64,000 bases of DNA from an uncultured Marinobacterium sp. (GTDB lineage Bacteria; Pseudomonadota; Gammaproteobacteria; Pseudomonadales; Balneatricaceae), in the NCBI GenBank assembly GCA_947501565.1, contig CANMWJ010000003.1, positions 248,001 to 312,000 on the forward strand, read 5' to 3'. Position 1 is the stretch's first letter, and every line of letters begins with the position of its first letter. The notes beneath the pieces were generated by a model. It ran no database searches and had not been told where the DNA came from. It saw only the letters and a program-made list of their open reading frames with translations. This document shows, piece by piece, positions 8,729 to 17,872 of this stretch. A program made the position numbers and the translations under genes.

Positions 8729-10798
8729 ATGACTGAACAGCGTAAGATTCTTGTTACCAGCGCTCTGCCCTACGCCAATGGCCCGATCCACCTGGGTCAC
8801 CTGGTAGAGTACATCCAGACCGATATCTGGGTTCGATTCCAGAAACAGCGTGGCCACAACTGCACCTACGTATGTGCAGACGACGCCCACGGCACCCCGA
8901 TCATGCTGAAAGCGGATCAGATGGGGATCGAGCCGCAAGCGCTGATCGATCAGGTAAGCACCGAGCACCAGCGTGACTTCAGCGGTTTTATGGTGGATTT
9001 CGACAACTACTACTCCACCCACTCGGAAGAGAATCAGCACTTCGCGTCGCTGATCTACACCCGTCTGCGTGATAAGGGCCACATCGCCCAGAAAACCATC
9101 ACCCAGGCGTACGATCCGGAAAAAGAGATGTTCCTACCGGACCGTTTCGTGAAGGGTGATTGCCCGAAATGTGGCGCAGAAGACCAGTACGGCGACTCCT
9201 GCGAGAAGTGCGGCGCGACCTACAGCCCAGTCGATATGAAAAACGCCTACTCGGCGGTATCCGGTGCCAAGCCGATTGAGAAAGAGTCCGAGCACTTCTT
9301 CTTCAAGCTGGGTGACTTCGAACAGTTCCTGCGCGGCTGGGTGAACGAGTGTGTGCAGGATCAGATGATCCACAAGCTGAACGAGTGGTTCGAATCCGGC
9401 CTGCAGAACTGGGATATCTCCCGTGACGCACCGTACTGGGGTTTCGAGATCCCGGATGCACCGGGCAAATACTTCTACGTATGGCTGGACGCGCCAATCG
9501 GCTACATGGCCAGCTTCAAGAACTGGTGCGACAAGAACGACGTCGATTTCGACGAATACTGGAATGAATCGTCCGACACCGAGCTGTACCACTTCATCGG
9601 TAAGGATATCGCCTACTTCCACACCCTGTTCTGGCCTGCGATGCTGGAAGGCGCGGGTTTCCGTAAGCCGAACAAGGTGTTCTGTCACGGTTTCCTGACC
9701 GTCGACGGTCAGAAGATGTCCAAGTCCCGCGGCACCTTCATCATGGCGGAGACTTACCTGAAGCACCTGCGTCCTGAGTACCTGCGTTACTACTTCGCAG
9801 CGAAACTGGGTTCCGGCATCGACGATATCGATCTGAACCTGGAAGATTTCCGCATGCGTGTAAATGCGGACCTGGTCAACAAGGTTGTGAATATCGCGTC
9901 CCGTTGCGCAGGTTTCATCAAGAAGAAATTCGACGGTGAACTGGGTGCAGAGCTGGCGGTACCGGCCCTGTACGAGGAAGCGGTTGCTGCAGGCGAGCAG
10001 ATCGCCGAAGCCTACGAAAACCGTGAGTACTCCCGCGCGATGCGCGAGATCATGGCGATTGCCGACAAAGCCAACCAGTACATCGATGCGGCCGAACCTT
10101 GGGTTCTGGCGAAACAGGAAGGTAAAGAGCAGGACGTACAGGACTGCTGCTCCATGGGCATCAACCTGTTCCGCGTGATCGTGACCTACCTGGCTCCGAT
10201 CCTGCCACAGGTGGCGGAAGACGTGAAAGCGTTCCTGAACGTTGACGATCTGGCGTGGGGTGCGATCCAGCAGCCGCTGACGTCTCACAAAATCAACAAG
10301 TTCAAACCTCTGATGCAGCGCATCGACGAGGACAAAGTGAACGCGATGATCGAAGACAGCAAAGCAACGCTGGCAGCGATGGCTGCTACCACTGCCGGTC
10401 ACAAGCAGAAAGCGCAGACCGAACTGGACAACAAAGACGAGATCCGTGAGCTGGACAAAGAGCCGATCGCGGACGAGGTCACCTTCGACGATTTCGTGAA
10501 GGTCGACCTGCGTGTTGCCCGTATCGCTAAAGCAGAGCACGTGGACGGTGCCAAGAAACTGCTGCAGCTGACCCTGGATCTGGGTGGCGAAACCCGCAAC
10601 GTCTTCGCAGGCATCAAATCTGCCTACTCTCCGGAAGACCTGGAAGGCAAGCTGACCGTGATGGTGGCTAACCTTGCACCACGTAAGATGAAGTTTGGCA
10701 TGTCTGAAGGCATGGTGCTGGCAGCAGGCCCGGGTGGTGAAGACCTGTGGATTCTGGAACCACACGAAGGTGCTAAGCCGGGTATGCGGATCAAGTAA
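8729..10798 (+). CDS. metG: Methionyl-tRNA synthetase
   Basis: 689 residues. Charges tRNA-Met with methionine in the cytosol. The class I signature HLGH appears at PIHLGHL near residue 22 and KMSKS near residue 331. The zinc knuckle is CPKC...CEKC near 145-160. An anticodon-binding helical domain follows, then a C-terminal EMAP/Trbp111-type tRNA-binding domain from about residue 585 ([12 protein letters not shown]) that supports dimerisation. The last ~48 bp of the gene, its stop and its terminator are found again as a diverged copy at 14292-14394. Confidence 0.98.
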   Translation: MTEQRKILVTSALPYANGPIHLGHLVEYIQTDIWVRFQKQRGHNCTYVCADDAHGTPIMLKADQMGIEPQALIDQVSTEHQRDFSGFMVDFDNYYSTHSEENQHFASLIYTRLRDKGHIAQKTITQAYDPEKEMFLPDRFVKGDCPKCGAEDQYGDSCEKCGATYSPVDMKNAYSAVSGAKPIEKESEHFFFKLGDFEQFLRGWVNECVQDQMIHKLNEWFESGLQNWDISRDAPYWGFEIPDAPGKYFYVWLDAPIGYMASFKNWCDKNDVDFDEYWNESSDTELYHFIGKDIAYFHTLFWPAMLEGAGFRKPNKVFCHGFLTVDGQKMSKSRGTFIMAETYLKHLRPEYLRYYFAAKLGSGIDDIDLNLEDFRMRVNADLVNKVVNIASRCAGFIKKKFDGELGAELAVPALYEEAVAAGEQIAEAYENREYSRAMREIMAIADKANQYIDAAEPWVLAKQEGKEQDVQDCCSMGINLFRVIVTYLAPILPQVAEDVKAFLNVDDLAWGAIQQPLTSHKINKFKPLMQRIDEDKVNAMIEDSKATLAAMAATTAGHKQKAQTELDNKDEIRELDKEPIADEVTFDDFVKVDLRVARIAKAEHVDGAKKLLQLTLDLGGETRNVFAGIKSAYSPEDLEGKLTVMVANLAPRKMKFGMSEGMVLAAGPGGEDLWILEPHEGAKPGMRIK

Positions 10799-10853
10799 TC
10801 TGAACCCGATTTAGCTACGTAAAAAACCCGGTCAACGTGCCGGGTTTTTTATT
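10750..10853 (+). repeat. Left direct repeat: metG 3' end plus terminator
   Basis: This stretch covers the last ~48 bp of metG, the stop, and the terminator. It matches 14292-14394 base for base except for a few substitutions and small indels (roughly nine in ten positions by eye). It marks the left border of the AT-rich insert and may be the attachment-site half that keeps metG intact. Confidence 0.8.
10821..10850 (+). terminator. Rho-independent terminator of metG
   Basis: AAAAAACCCGG, an 8-nt loop, then CCGGGTTTTTT: a perfect stem with a T run, 22 bp after the metG stop. The A run on the other side could also stop minus-strand transcription. Confidence 0.9.
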
Positions 10854-10989
10854 ATCTATCTGTATGGCTAAGATTTGGCTCTTTGAGGATACTATTCTCC
10901 ACTTCGCATGATCTTTCACCAGAGTTACGATATGAAAGGCGACTTACCTTTCACAGCAACTACACCAGATATATTTAAAGATCAGGCAC

Positions 10990-11014
10990 AAAAAAGCAGC
11001 CGATTCGGCTGCTT
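10990..11014 (-). terminator. Terminator for the minus-strand genes of the insert
   Basis: AAGCAGCC-GATTC-GGCTGCTT forms a perfect 8-bp stem. Read on the minus strand it is followed by a run of six T. It lies about 140 bp after the stop of the 433-residue gene. Confidence 0.7.
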
Positions 11015-11154
11015 AAGAGAAATTGATGCGGGAAGCGCTGTCAGGTGATTACCGTCTCTATACACACAGCCCCATAAACACCCTCCAAGTGTTCAATTAG
11101 ACTGATTACTGGAAGAAGGAAATATATTTTAGACAAATATCCTCTTTATACAGT

Positions 11155-12456
11155 CTACTCATATATGGATTCCGATTGATCTCTGGTCCTCAGATCAATA
11201 ACTTCATAAGGGCTTATTTCCAGAGGGTCGTACTTCCTCTTAAGTTTTTCCATTTCGCTGTACGCACCCTCCTGGCCCGTTACGATTGACACAGACTTGA
11301 CTATCCCTTCAGCTTTCTGAAACCCATCCGGCATTTTTAAAAGCGATACACCCTTACTCACCGTAGCAAACCCCTTCCCCTTTCCCGTAGTTACTTCTTG
11401 CATTACCTTTAGAGAGTCATTTAAAAACTCAACCCCATCTCTTACACTTCTAAATCCATTCTTATTAGACCCTTGCTTGTAAATTCTATAAGCAGCCTTA
11501 CCGGCAGCGTCAAGCGCTCCAACTTTTGGATGTAAAACCACAACCTCTTTTACTGCCCTGCCTGTATTTATAGTTCCTTTAATTAGGGCGGCATCTTCAG
11601 GATAATATCCTTCATACTTTCTCATATATTCTGAAGGATTTTTTCTTGATGACCAAAGATCTTCTTTTATCCTACTATAGTCATAGCTTCCATCAACTAA
11701 AGGCAAGGCACTGACATCATAGCCAGTTTTTCGCTCGACAATCCTTAGCTTTTCTTGGTAAGAGGCTTGCCTGTAATCCTCTTTTTCTTGTGATGTGGAG
11801 TTATAAGAGAACAATTCCACAGCCTCTTTGAGGGTACTTGGCTTGTACATGTAACCCTCACCCCTAATATACTTTTCTTTTTCGACATCAAACCACTTAT
11901 GAAGCTCCGATAAATGATTATTTACCTGCCTCCCTTCCCCTAATATACCACTCTGACTTGTTGGCAATAGATCCATCTCTTCATTTATTTCCTGCAACCG
12001 AGAAAGGTGATTCTCTAAGCGATCAGCATAATCGTTTCTAATTCCTGAAAATTCATTATTTCTTTTTTCCAAAGCACTTAAAACATTATCAACTTTATCT
12101 ATAGGTCGAGGCTTTTTTAATCGCATAACCATTTCAGGGCTTTTATCATGTAAACACCTCCCTCCAACAACCTCGCCTCCCTTTTTACAGGTTCTATAGA
12201 TGCTAGTACTTTCTGCAGGTAGTCCTGCTGATTTTTTTTGGGGTGGGGGTGGTACGGAAATCCCACATACCTGAAGAATTCCCGCAAAGTAAAGTGGTGA
12301 GGTATGATATTCCTTCCGTGCTCGCTCACAAGTTTCCTTGTCTTCCCGAACCGTATTTACGATTAAATTTCCTTCACCAGCATATGCAGCAGAACCAGAC
12401 AATTTAACCAATAGAACCAGGGACAGGCCCGACAAGAGCTTAAGTCGTCCATACAT
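11155..12456 (-). CDS. Exported protein of unknown function in the CsgG-like cluster
   Basis: 433 residues from the ATG at 12456, chosen because AGGAGG lies 10 bp upstream; an in-frame start 30 bp earlier lacks this and would spoil the signal peptide. A Sec signal peptide ends near GSAAYAG. The mature N-terminus has four Cys (CERAR, VCGIS, RTCKK, RCLHD) that could form two disulfides. Residues ~125-165 look like a short coiled coil (alternating Leu/Glu, ALEKRNNEF...RLQEIN). The C-terminal third is basic and rich in Gly/Lys. I do not recognise a family. It lies 52 bp after the 92-residue gene and probably shares its transcript. A substrate or partner of the CsgG-like pore is a guess from position only. 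Confidence 0.65.
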   Translation of the reverse strand: MYGRLKLLSGLSLVLLVKLSGSAAYAGEGNLIVNTVREDKETCERARKEYHTSPLYFAGILQVCGISVPPPPQKKSAGLPAESTSIYRTCKKGGEVVGGRCLHDKSPEMVMRLKKPRPIDKVDNVLSALEKRNNEFSGIRNDYADRLENHLSRLQEINEEMDLLPTSQSGILGEGRQVNNHLSELHKWFDVEKEKYIRGEGYMYKPSTLKEAVELFSYNSTSQEKEDYRQASYQEKLRIVERKTGYDVSALPLVDGSYDYSRIKEDLWSSRKNPSEYMRKYEGYYPEDAALIKGTINTGRAVKEVVVLHPKVGALDAAGKAAYRIYKQGSNKNGFRSVRDGVEFLNDSLKVMQEVTTGKGKGFATVSKGVSLLKMPDGFQKAEGIVKSVSIVTGQEGAYSEMEKLKRKYDPLEISPYEVIDLRTRDQSESIYE

Positions 12457-12508
12457 AAGCCATCTTCCTCCTAAAGAAAAATCCAATAAACTCCCAAACC
12501 AGTTAGAT

Positions 12509-12787
12509 CTATTTTCTTTCCTTATCGTCCTTATTCAGGTACTGCTCAATTTTCTCATATGCGTTCTTTTCCTCCTTTTTCTTCAGCACCACATATCCTT
12601 TTGGTGTCATATAGACCTCCACGCTCCCATAATAGTCTTGTGGAACGATAACCAGCGGTGCGCGATAGCGATGATCATAACGATCATCTTTCTTTCGCTC
12701 GGATGCTTCAGCCAAAACAGGAAAAAAAGACAATAAAACTGATAGACTAACCGCTAAATAAGAAGCTGCATTTTTTGAAAAAGGCAT
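12509..12787 (-). CDS. Small periplasmic protein of unknown function
   Basis: 92 residues. A signal peptide ends near VLAEA. The mature part is very polar: an RKKDDRYDHRYR stretch, a hydrophobic beta-like core (LVIVPQDYYGSVEVYMTPKG) and a Lys/Glu-rich tail. GGAG lies upstream of the ATG at a somewhat long distance. It sits between the CsgG-like gene and the 433-residue gene, separated from the former by a terminator hairpin, so part of its expression must come from read-through or its own promoter. No family recognised. Confidence 0.6.
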   Translation of the reverse strand: MPFSKNAASYLAVSLSVLLSFFPVLAEASERKKDDRYDHRYRAPLVIVPQDYYGSVEVYMTPKGYVVLKKKEEKNAYEKIEQYLNKDDKERK

Positions 12788-12802
12788 AAAATATCTCCAA
12801 AT

Positions 12803-12837
12803 AAAAAAGGAGCCAGGCTTTAAGCTTTGGCTCCTTT
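12803..12837 (-). terminator. Hairpin terminator after the CsgG-like gene
   Basis: GGAGCCA, a 12-nt loop, then TGGCTCC, flanked by A and T runs on both sides; on the minus strand the T run follows the stem. It lies 22 bp beyond the csgG-like stop. Confidence 0.8.
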
Positions 12838-12858
12838 ATACTGATATACACTATATAA

Positions 12859-13923
12859 TTATCGACCGGCTAAAGATGAATCGACCGCCTGAATGAAATC
12901 ACCGGTTTTCAAGCGAAAACGCCCAACTGGCTTAGCAAAAGAGTACTTATCTTTCACAGTTGTGATTTTAACCTGCCCTACTTCGACCTCTTCCCGGCCC
13001 AGAATCTCTCCGGTCAACGGATCTTTAAGCTCACGACCTACGGAAAATACAGTGAACACGTCACCTGTTTTGGTTCCGTTACGTTCGCTTGCGGAGACGA
13101 TGATCGATCCTTTTTTGGCCTGCACAACTCGACCACGATATGGCTTCTCACCCAGCTTTACGGCGATTGCCTGAACAGCTTTATCGATGACGTTCTGTAC
13201 CGCCATGCTAACCGGGTCTTCCTTTTTGCTACCGGTCTTAAATCCGATACCGCCAAAATTGAGGCTAACAGCAGACCCTGAACCTTCAGCTACGCCTTGA
13301 ACACGCTCAGAAGCAACTACCTCTCCTGTTGTGGTATCGATCATACGTACGATCAAGCCGATATGCGTAGAGGAGGAAGCCCCCCCTATAGATATGCCAC
13401 CAAAGGAAACCGCTGAGCCACCTTTGCCTGAGTTGATTTTAAACTCAGTAATTGTTCCCTGAACCAAGAACTGGGCGGCAGTCGCTTTGCCCGTCCTGGC
13501 AGACTGAGAGCGCTGAACTCGACCACTTCTGGCCAGATCCTGCTCTCCAAAAACATCTGTCAGGTTCTGACGCTCCAGCACGACAAAACGGCCACTCTGA
13601 ACAAGGGCATCGGCAAGCTGATCACGCATACCTGCACCAAGGTTCATTGCCCCGTCACTATTGAACGAAGAACGGTTTTCAAAACGAGACACGGCTACAA
13701 TTTTTTTGTAGCCGCTAAAGACCGGCAGAGGAGCAACCTCTTGGCTTTTCTGGTTGATAGCCGTCGCAGACGATTCGCGCTGAGCAGTTTCCTGACTATG
13801 CCCAGACGCCATGTCTTTGATCGGTTTCGTGATATTGTCAACCAGAGAACCGCTCCCGGTTGTCTGGCACCCGCTCAGCAACAACGCAGCCCCTACCGCC
13901 AGATAAAGTTTCTTCAGCTTCAT
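12859..13923 (-). CDS. CsgG-family outer-membrane lipoprotein with an extra C-terminal domain
   Basis: 354 residues from the ATG at 13923; GGGGGA lies just upstream and the product then starts with a clean lipoprotein signal whose lipobox is LLSGC (Cys near residue 18). An earlier in-frame start would add 37 residues before the signal. Residues ~70-265 match the CsgG/HfaB family: VLERQNLTDVFGEQ, a LVQGTITEF strand, IGLIVRMIDTTTGEVV, and a final helix VQNVIDKAVQAIA. CsgG forms a ring-shaped outer-membrane channel that exports curli subunits. About 85 further residues (from KPYRGRVV) resemble the C-terminal domain of FlgT-like proteins, an inference from pattern only. No csgA, csgB, csgE or csgF is present, so the exported substrate, if any, is unknown. 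Confidence 0.8.
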   Translation of the reverse strand: MKLKKLYLAVGAALLLSGCQTTGSGSLVDNITKPIKDMASGHSQETAQRESSATAINQKSQEVAPLPVFSGYKKIVAVSRFENRSSFNSDGAMNLGAGMRDQLADALVQSGRFVVLERQNLTDVFGEQDLARSGRVQRSQSARTGKATAAQFLVQGTITEFKINSGKGGSAVSFGGISIGGASSSTHIGLIVRMIDTTTGEVVASERVQGVAEGSGSAVSLNFGGIGFKTGSKKEDPVSMAVQNVIDKAVQAIAVKLGEKPYRGRVVQAKKGSIIVSASERNGTKTGDVFTVFSVGRELKDPLTGEILGREEVEVGQVKITTVKDKYSFAKPVGRFRLKTGDFIQAVDSSLAGR

Positions 13924-14291
13924 TTTTCCCCCACAACTTCCATAATCCATGTGTTTACACAAAGCGCTACAGCTTTCTGTATAGATCCACTGTTTATCCC
14001 AACGCACCCACACCCCTCCATGTGAGCCCATCACCGGGAAATAACGACTCCAAGTCTTAACAAAAAAGCTATAACTCGCTTATTTATTAATCAATACGAG
14101 GCTAACCAAGCCCAAGACGAGTATCAATTTGGCATTCATCCATCCCGAAAAGAAAATCGCTAAAAAACACCAAAAATAACGATCACTCACCAACACTCTA
14201 TATATTATTGAAATAATTGAAGGATCATTATTACAGAAACAACAACATTCCATAAATCCCCCTCTGAATTTGGTAAAACCTGTTGGCTGTC

Positions 14292-14394
14292 GATTCTGAA
14301 ACCACACGAGGGGGGCTAAGCCGGGTATACGGATCAAGTAATCTGAACCCGATTTAGCAACAAAAAAACCGGTCAACGTGCCGGTTTTTTTTAT
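14292..14394 (+). repeat. Right direct repeat: diverged copy of the metG 3' end and terminator
   Basis: The run from GATTCTGAAACCACACG through the stop codon to the hairpin (ACCGG/CCGGT with a T run, about 14362-14391) repeats 10750-10853. Differences include a changed base early on, one inserted G that breaks the reading frame, and a shortened terminator stem. It is a non-coding relic but can still act as a terminator. Its orientation is the same as metG, so the two copies are direct repeats. Confidence 0.85.
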
Positions 14395-14722
14395 TGCCTG
14401 AGCGTCCCAACTGCCCTGGATGCGCCAATTTCCGCTCCTTCGCAGAAAGAGCGTTAAGCCTCTCCGGGATTAGCCTTTGATCCTTCTTGCATCTCCCAAT
14501 ACGTAAAATCGATAGATAAAGGTACGCCATACAGCGCTCCCCTGCTCCTCCAACCTATGGAGTCTTTCGCAGGAACCAGACCCGATCAACTGACCTATAA
14601 TTGACTACAAACAGTAGGGATAACCTGAACTCAGAAGTTGATATGAGACTTCAGTGAAGGTCATCAAGCAATAGACCGTGCCAACTCATGGAAGGTAATC
14701 AATCTAACTTCGGGGTGGCATC
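14395..14722. other. Gene-free stretch before the sulfite dehydrogenase
   Basis: About 330 bp with no convincing coding sequence, repeat or terminator. It presumably holds the promoter of the sulfite dehydrogenase genes, but no hexamer pair stands out. Confidence 0.5.
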
Positions 14723-16036
14723 ATGCGCAACGATTTCAAGCCGGACTCGTCCGGTGACCTACAGCACCAGCATTCCCACGACGATGAGCTTAATAAAGCA
14801 ACCTATCAACCAGAGCCCGATCAAGGCAGGCGCCGAATCATAAGCGGTCTGGGCCTTGCGACCGTCGCATCACTTCTGGGCGTTCACGCCATACCCTTCC
14901 ACCGTAACATGCCGCCCGGACTGGTCCCCGTCGCATTGGCTGACGACAGCGGTGCGTTTTCCATCAAAGGCAAAGAGGGATTGGTGGTGCTGAACGACCG
15001 TCCGGTTAATGCAGAAACACCGCCCCACCTGCTGGACGATGCCACTACGCCTACCGCACGTCACTTTATCCGAAATAACGGCATACCACCGGCCGATGCC
15101 AATCCCGCAACCTGGACGCTGACGGTCGATGGTCTCGTGGATAAACCGCTGCAACTTACTATCAGCGACTTGAAAAAGAACTTTGACGTGGTAACTCGTG
15201 ATCTGGTTGTGGAGTGCGGGGGCAACGGACGCGCGTTTTTTGATCCTCCCGCTTCCGGTAACCAATGGACCTATGGCGCGGTGGCATGTGCCAGATGGAC
15301 CGGCGTGCGCTTGGCGGACGTACTAAAGGCAGCAGGTGTGAAGCCGGATGTGGTTTATACCGCACATTACGGTGCGGATACGCACCTTTCCGGTAAGCCA
15401 GGGAAACTACCCATCTCCCGCGGTGTGCCGATCGCCAAAGCGATGGGCGACGAAAACCTGATCGCCTTTGCGATGAATGGCGAGACCCTGCACCCGATGA
15501 ACGGCGCACCGCTTCGCCTGGTGGTGCCCGGATGGCCCGGCTCCTGCTCGCAGAAGTGGTTAACACGCATCCAGTTACGCGACATGGTACATGATGGCGC
15601 CAAAATGACCGGCAAATCCTACCGGGTGCCAAACCGTCCGGTTTCGCCGGGTGAGAAGGTCGATAAAAAAGACTTTGTGATCATCGAACGAATGCCGGTT
15701 AAATCCCTCATCACCCACCCAGCCACCGGTATAGAACTCAGCGGTGATACCTTGGAGGTACGTGGCCATGCCTGGTCCGGGGATCGCTCCGTCAAGAGCG
15801 TTGCTGTATCGATCGACTTTGGCGCAACCTGGATCGAAGCGGAGCTGTCTGATCCGCGAAATTCCGCCGCCTGGCAGCATTTCCGGACCACGGTTAAATT
15901 CCCACAGGCTGGCTATTACGAGGTCTGGGCGAAAGCCACCGACAGCGAAGGCGTCAGTCAGCCCTTCGCTATCGCCTGGAATCCGAAAGGTTATCTGAAC
16001 AACTCCTATCATCGCGTCGCTGTAAGGGTTGGTTAA
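14723..16036 (+). CDS. Sulfite dehydrogenase, molybdopterin subunit (SorA/SoxC type)
   Basis: 437 residues. A twin-arginine signal is visible (GRRRIISGLGLA, about residues 35-46), in keeping with folded molybdopterin enzymes sent to the periplasm. The central domain carries the molybdenum-ligating Cys in VVECGGNGRAFF, and the residues PGWPGSCSQKWL. The C-terminal Mo-co dimerisation domain follows (VRGHAWSGDRSVKSVAVSIDFG). The family oxidises sulfite to sulfate and passes electrons to a c-type cytochrome; the gene 16 bp downstream encodes one, so the pair resembles SorAB. Closely related SoxC-type proteins cannot be fully excluded, but no other sox gene is nearby. Confidence 0.88.
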   Translation: MRNDFKPDSSGDLQHQHSHDDELNKATYQPEPDQGRRRIISGLGLATVASLLGVHAIPFHRNMPPGLVPVALADDSGAFSIKGKEGLVVLNDRPVNAETPPHLLDDATTPTARHFIRNNGIPPADANPATWTLTVDGLVDKPLQLTISDLKKNFDVVTRDLVVECGGNGRAFFDPPASGNQWTYGAVACARWTGVRLADVLKAAGVKPDVVYTAHYGADTHLSGKPGKLPISRGVPIAKAMGDENLIAFAMNGETLHPMNGAPLRLVVPGWPGSCSQKWLTRIQLRDMVHDGAKMTGKSYRVPNRPVSPGEKVDKKDFVIIERMPVKSLITHPATGIELSGDTLEVRGHAWSGDRSVKSVAVSIDFGATWIEAELSDPRNSAAWQHFRTTVKFPQAGYYEVWAKATDSEGVSQPFAIAWNPKGYLNNSYHRVAVRVG

Positions 16037-16052
16037 GTAAAGGATCATACCG

Positions 16053-16700
16053 ATGCGACCTGTGCTGATCGGCGTTAGCTTGTTGTTTGTGGGTGTCACA
16101 GGCAATGCCCAATCCCAACTGTCGGGCTCTGAGCCACTGGGACAACAGCTTGCGCAGGTATGTGTGGCCTGTCATAGCCTGCAAGCTGGAGAACCCCACA
16201 AACTCGGCCCTAATCTATGGAATATAGTGGGCAGACCTGTGGCCTCTGCGGAGGGGTACGCGTATTCGCCAGCCATGCAAAAGCTCGGAGGCGACTGGAC
16301 AGCAGTTCGCCTCGATCACTACCTCCGTGATCCTGCAGCTATGGCGCCGGGTAACCGGATGACCTTCAATGGTATTAAGGACGATGCCCAGCGAGCCGCT
16401 GTACTGGCATACCTGGCCACACTCTCCGATAATCCAACTCAAACCACCACAACTGCGACACCAACGACTGCGTTTGACTTTGGCGGCCTGCCGCCGGGGG
16501 CGGGACAAGCTGAGGTCTTTGCAAGCTGCTCTGCGTGCCACTCGCTCATGCTGGTGAAGCAGCAGGGATTGAGCCGCGAGCGTTGGACGCAAACACTGGA
16601 ATGGATGGTGGAGGAGCAAGGGATGGACGAACTGTCACCGCAGCGGTTCGAGATAATCCTAGATTACCTGAGCGAACATTTTGGCGAAAGCGCCCGATAA
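16053..16700 (+). CDS. Dihaem c-type cytochrome, electron acceptor of the sulfite dehydrogenase
   Basis: 215 residues with a signal peptide ending near GNAQS. Two haem motifs, CVACH (near residue 37) and CSACH (near 160), lie in two separate modules. The first resembles class I cytochrome c, with GPNLWNIVGR and a likely Met ligand in NRMTFNGI. The second is shorter and linked by a Thr-rich stretch (TQTTTTATPTT). SorB partners usually carry one haem, so two modules are unusual. Close spacing to the molybdopterin gene points to co-transcription. Confidence 0.85.
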   Translation: MRPVLIGVSLLFVGVTGNAQSQLSGSEPLGQQLAQVCVACHSLQAGEPHKLGPNLWNIVGRPVASAEGYAYSPAMQKLGGDWTAVRLDHYLRDPAAMAPGNRMTFNGIKDDAQRAAVLAYLATLSDNPTQTTTTATPTTAFDFGGLPPGAGQAEVFASCSACHSLMLVKQQGLSRERWTQTLEWMVEEQGMDELSPQRFEIILDYLSEHFGESAR

Positions 16701-16834
16701 CAGGCCAGAAACCGAATGGAAATTTCAGCTTCCTCATCGATTAGCGGAAATGGTTCGATTCCTCTTCCACCCTGGCGGCTCATCAGCCGTTATACTCCAG
16801 ACATAACCGACCGCTTCAGAAATGGATTATTTTG

Positions 16835-17302
16835 ATGAAAACCCTACTCCTGATCGCTGTTCTTGCTGCTGTTATCGTTCTTCTCGTCTTCCTGCTGTTA
16901 GGAATTCAATCCAAATCAGGCGCCGCACCGGGATTGAAAGGGGGAGCACTCAGCCAATGCCCGACTTCACCGAACTGCGCCTGCAGTGAATATCCGAACG
17001 ATCGTGAGCACTACGTTATGCCGATCAACTACGATCCCACCAACCCTGCAGCGCCGATGGAGCAGGTTAAAGCGGTCATTCTTCAAATGGGAGGCAAACT
17101 CGCCGAGCAGACAGATCCGCAGACCCACTACCTGGCAGCCACCTTTAGCTCCCGTTTTTTCCGTTTTGTGGATGATCTGGAACTGCGTTATGACGCCGAG
17201 AGCAAGCTACTGCATATCCGCTCCGCCTCCCGTGTTGGGCACAGCGATCTGGGCGTGAATGCCAAACGTGTAGAGGCGATCCGCCAACAACTGCAAAACT
17301 GA
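16835..17302 (+). CDS. DUF1499 family membrane-anchored protein
   Basis: 155 residues from the ATG at 16835 (a TTG precedes it). One N-terminal TM helix (about 4-24) is followed by the DUF1499 domain with the Cys-containing start CPTSPNCACSEY, a conserved FRFVDDLELRYD and IHIRSASRVGHSDLGVN-like end (seen as LHIRSASRVGHSDLG). The family is widespread in proteobacteria; its role is not known. Confidence 0.85.
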   Translation: MKTLLLIAVLAAVIVLLVFLLLGIQSKSGAAPGLKGGALSQCPTSPNCACSEYPNDREHYVMPINYDPTNPAAPMEQVKAVILQMGGKLAEQTDPQTHYLAATFSSRFFRFVDDLELRYDAESKLLHIRSASRVGHSDLGVNAKRVEAIRQQLQN

Positions 17303-17375
17303 CCTGACGCAAACACGCGCGAACGATTCTTATTGCGACCTATACAGCGCTATCGGTGCGCGTTAGAGTGCAGCG

Positions 17376-17864
17376 ATGGACAATTACACCTTCTTCGTTG
17401 TTGCGCGTGTACTGCACGTGCTGGGCGTGGTGCTCTGGATCGGCGGTGTCGCCTTCGTCACCACGGTACTGATCTCTGCCATCAAGCAGCAGCCGGATAC
17501 GGAAAGCCGCTATCAGCTATTTGAGAGTCTGGAGGGGCGTTTTGCGCTGCAGGCCAAAATTACCACGCTGATCACCGGTATCTCCGGCTTCTACATGACG
17601 CAGATTCTGGATGGCTGGGATCGTTTCCTGCGGATTGAATTCTGGTGGATGCACCTGATGGTGCTGGTGTGGCTGATCTTCACACTGGTGCTGTTTGTCT
17701 TCGAACCACTTTTCCTGCACCGCTGGTTCGAGCAACAGGCGCAGACTAACAGTGACCGCACCTTCAGGGTGATACACCGTATGCATATTATCCTGCTGAC
17801 ACTGAGCCTGATCACAGTGGCAGGCGCAGTGGCAGGATCACACGGTTTGCTGCTCTTTATGTGA
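17376..17864 (+). CDS. Integral membrane protein, CopD/DUF2269-like
   Basis: 162 residues with four predicted TM helices (about 5-30, 55-75, 85-110, 135-158). Conserved polar positions include RVLHVLGVVLWIGGV and an RIEFWWMHLMVL segment; His residues in helices are typical of relatives of the copper-resistance protein CopD and of haem-handling membrane proteins. Function unknown. It follows the DUF1499 gene by 73 bp and may be co-transcribed. Confidence 0.7.
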   Translation: MDNYTFFVVARVLHVLGVVLWIGGVAFVTTVLISAIKQQPDTESRYQLFESLEGRFALQAKITTLITGISGFYMTQILDGWDRFLRIEFWWMHLMVLVWLIFTLVLFVFEPLFLHRWFEQQAQTNSDRTFRVIHRMHIILLTLSLITVAGAVAGSHGLLLFM

Positions 17865-17872
17865 GTGGCCGC

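Larger units (their letters stand above)
10854..14291. mobile_element. AT-rich insert (putative small genomic island) at the metG 3' end
   Basis: About 3.4 kb between two copies of the metG tail. It is clearly richer in A/T than the flanking genes and holds three minus-strand genes for exported proteins: a CsgG-like lipoprotein, a 92-residue protein and a 433-residue protein. No integrase or transposase is visible, so it is either a remnant or was mobilised in trans. The stretch 10854-11154 contains only a hairpin terminator (10990-11014). The stretch 13924-14291 is presumed promoter and spacer; no clear promoter could be assigned there. Confidence 0.6.

Noticed and set aside
9134-10765. 543-codon open frame on the strand opposite metG
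   Set aside because: Shadow of the strongly biased codon use in metG; the product is rich in His, Val and Phe and resembles no protein. Similar long antisense frames at 29473-31419 (opposite sulP) and 59456-60562 (opposite pepN) were rejected for the same reason.
14080-14376. 98-codon minus-strand open frame at the right end of the insert
   Set aside because: Its first third is the reverse of the duplicated metG tail and terminator, there is no ribosome-binding site, and the product lacks coherent features apart from chance hydrophobic segments.
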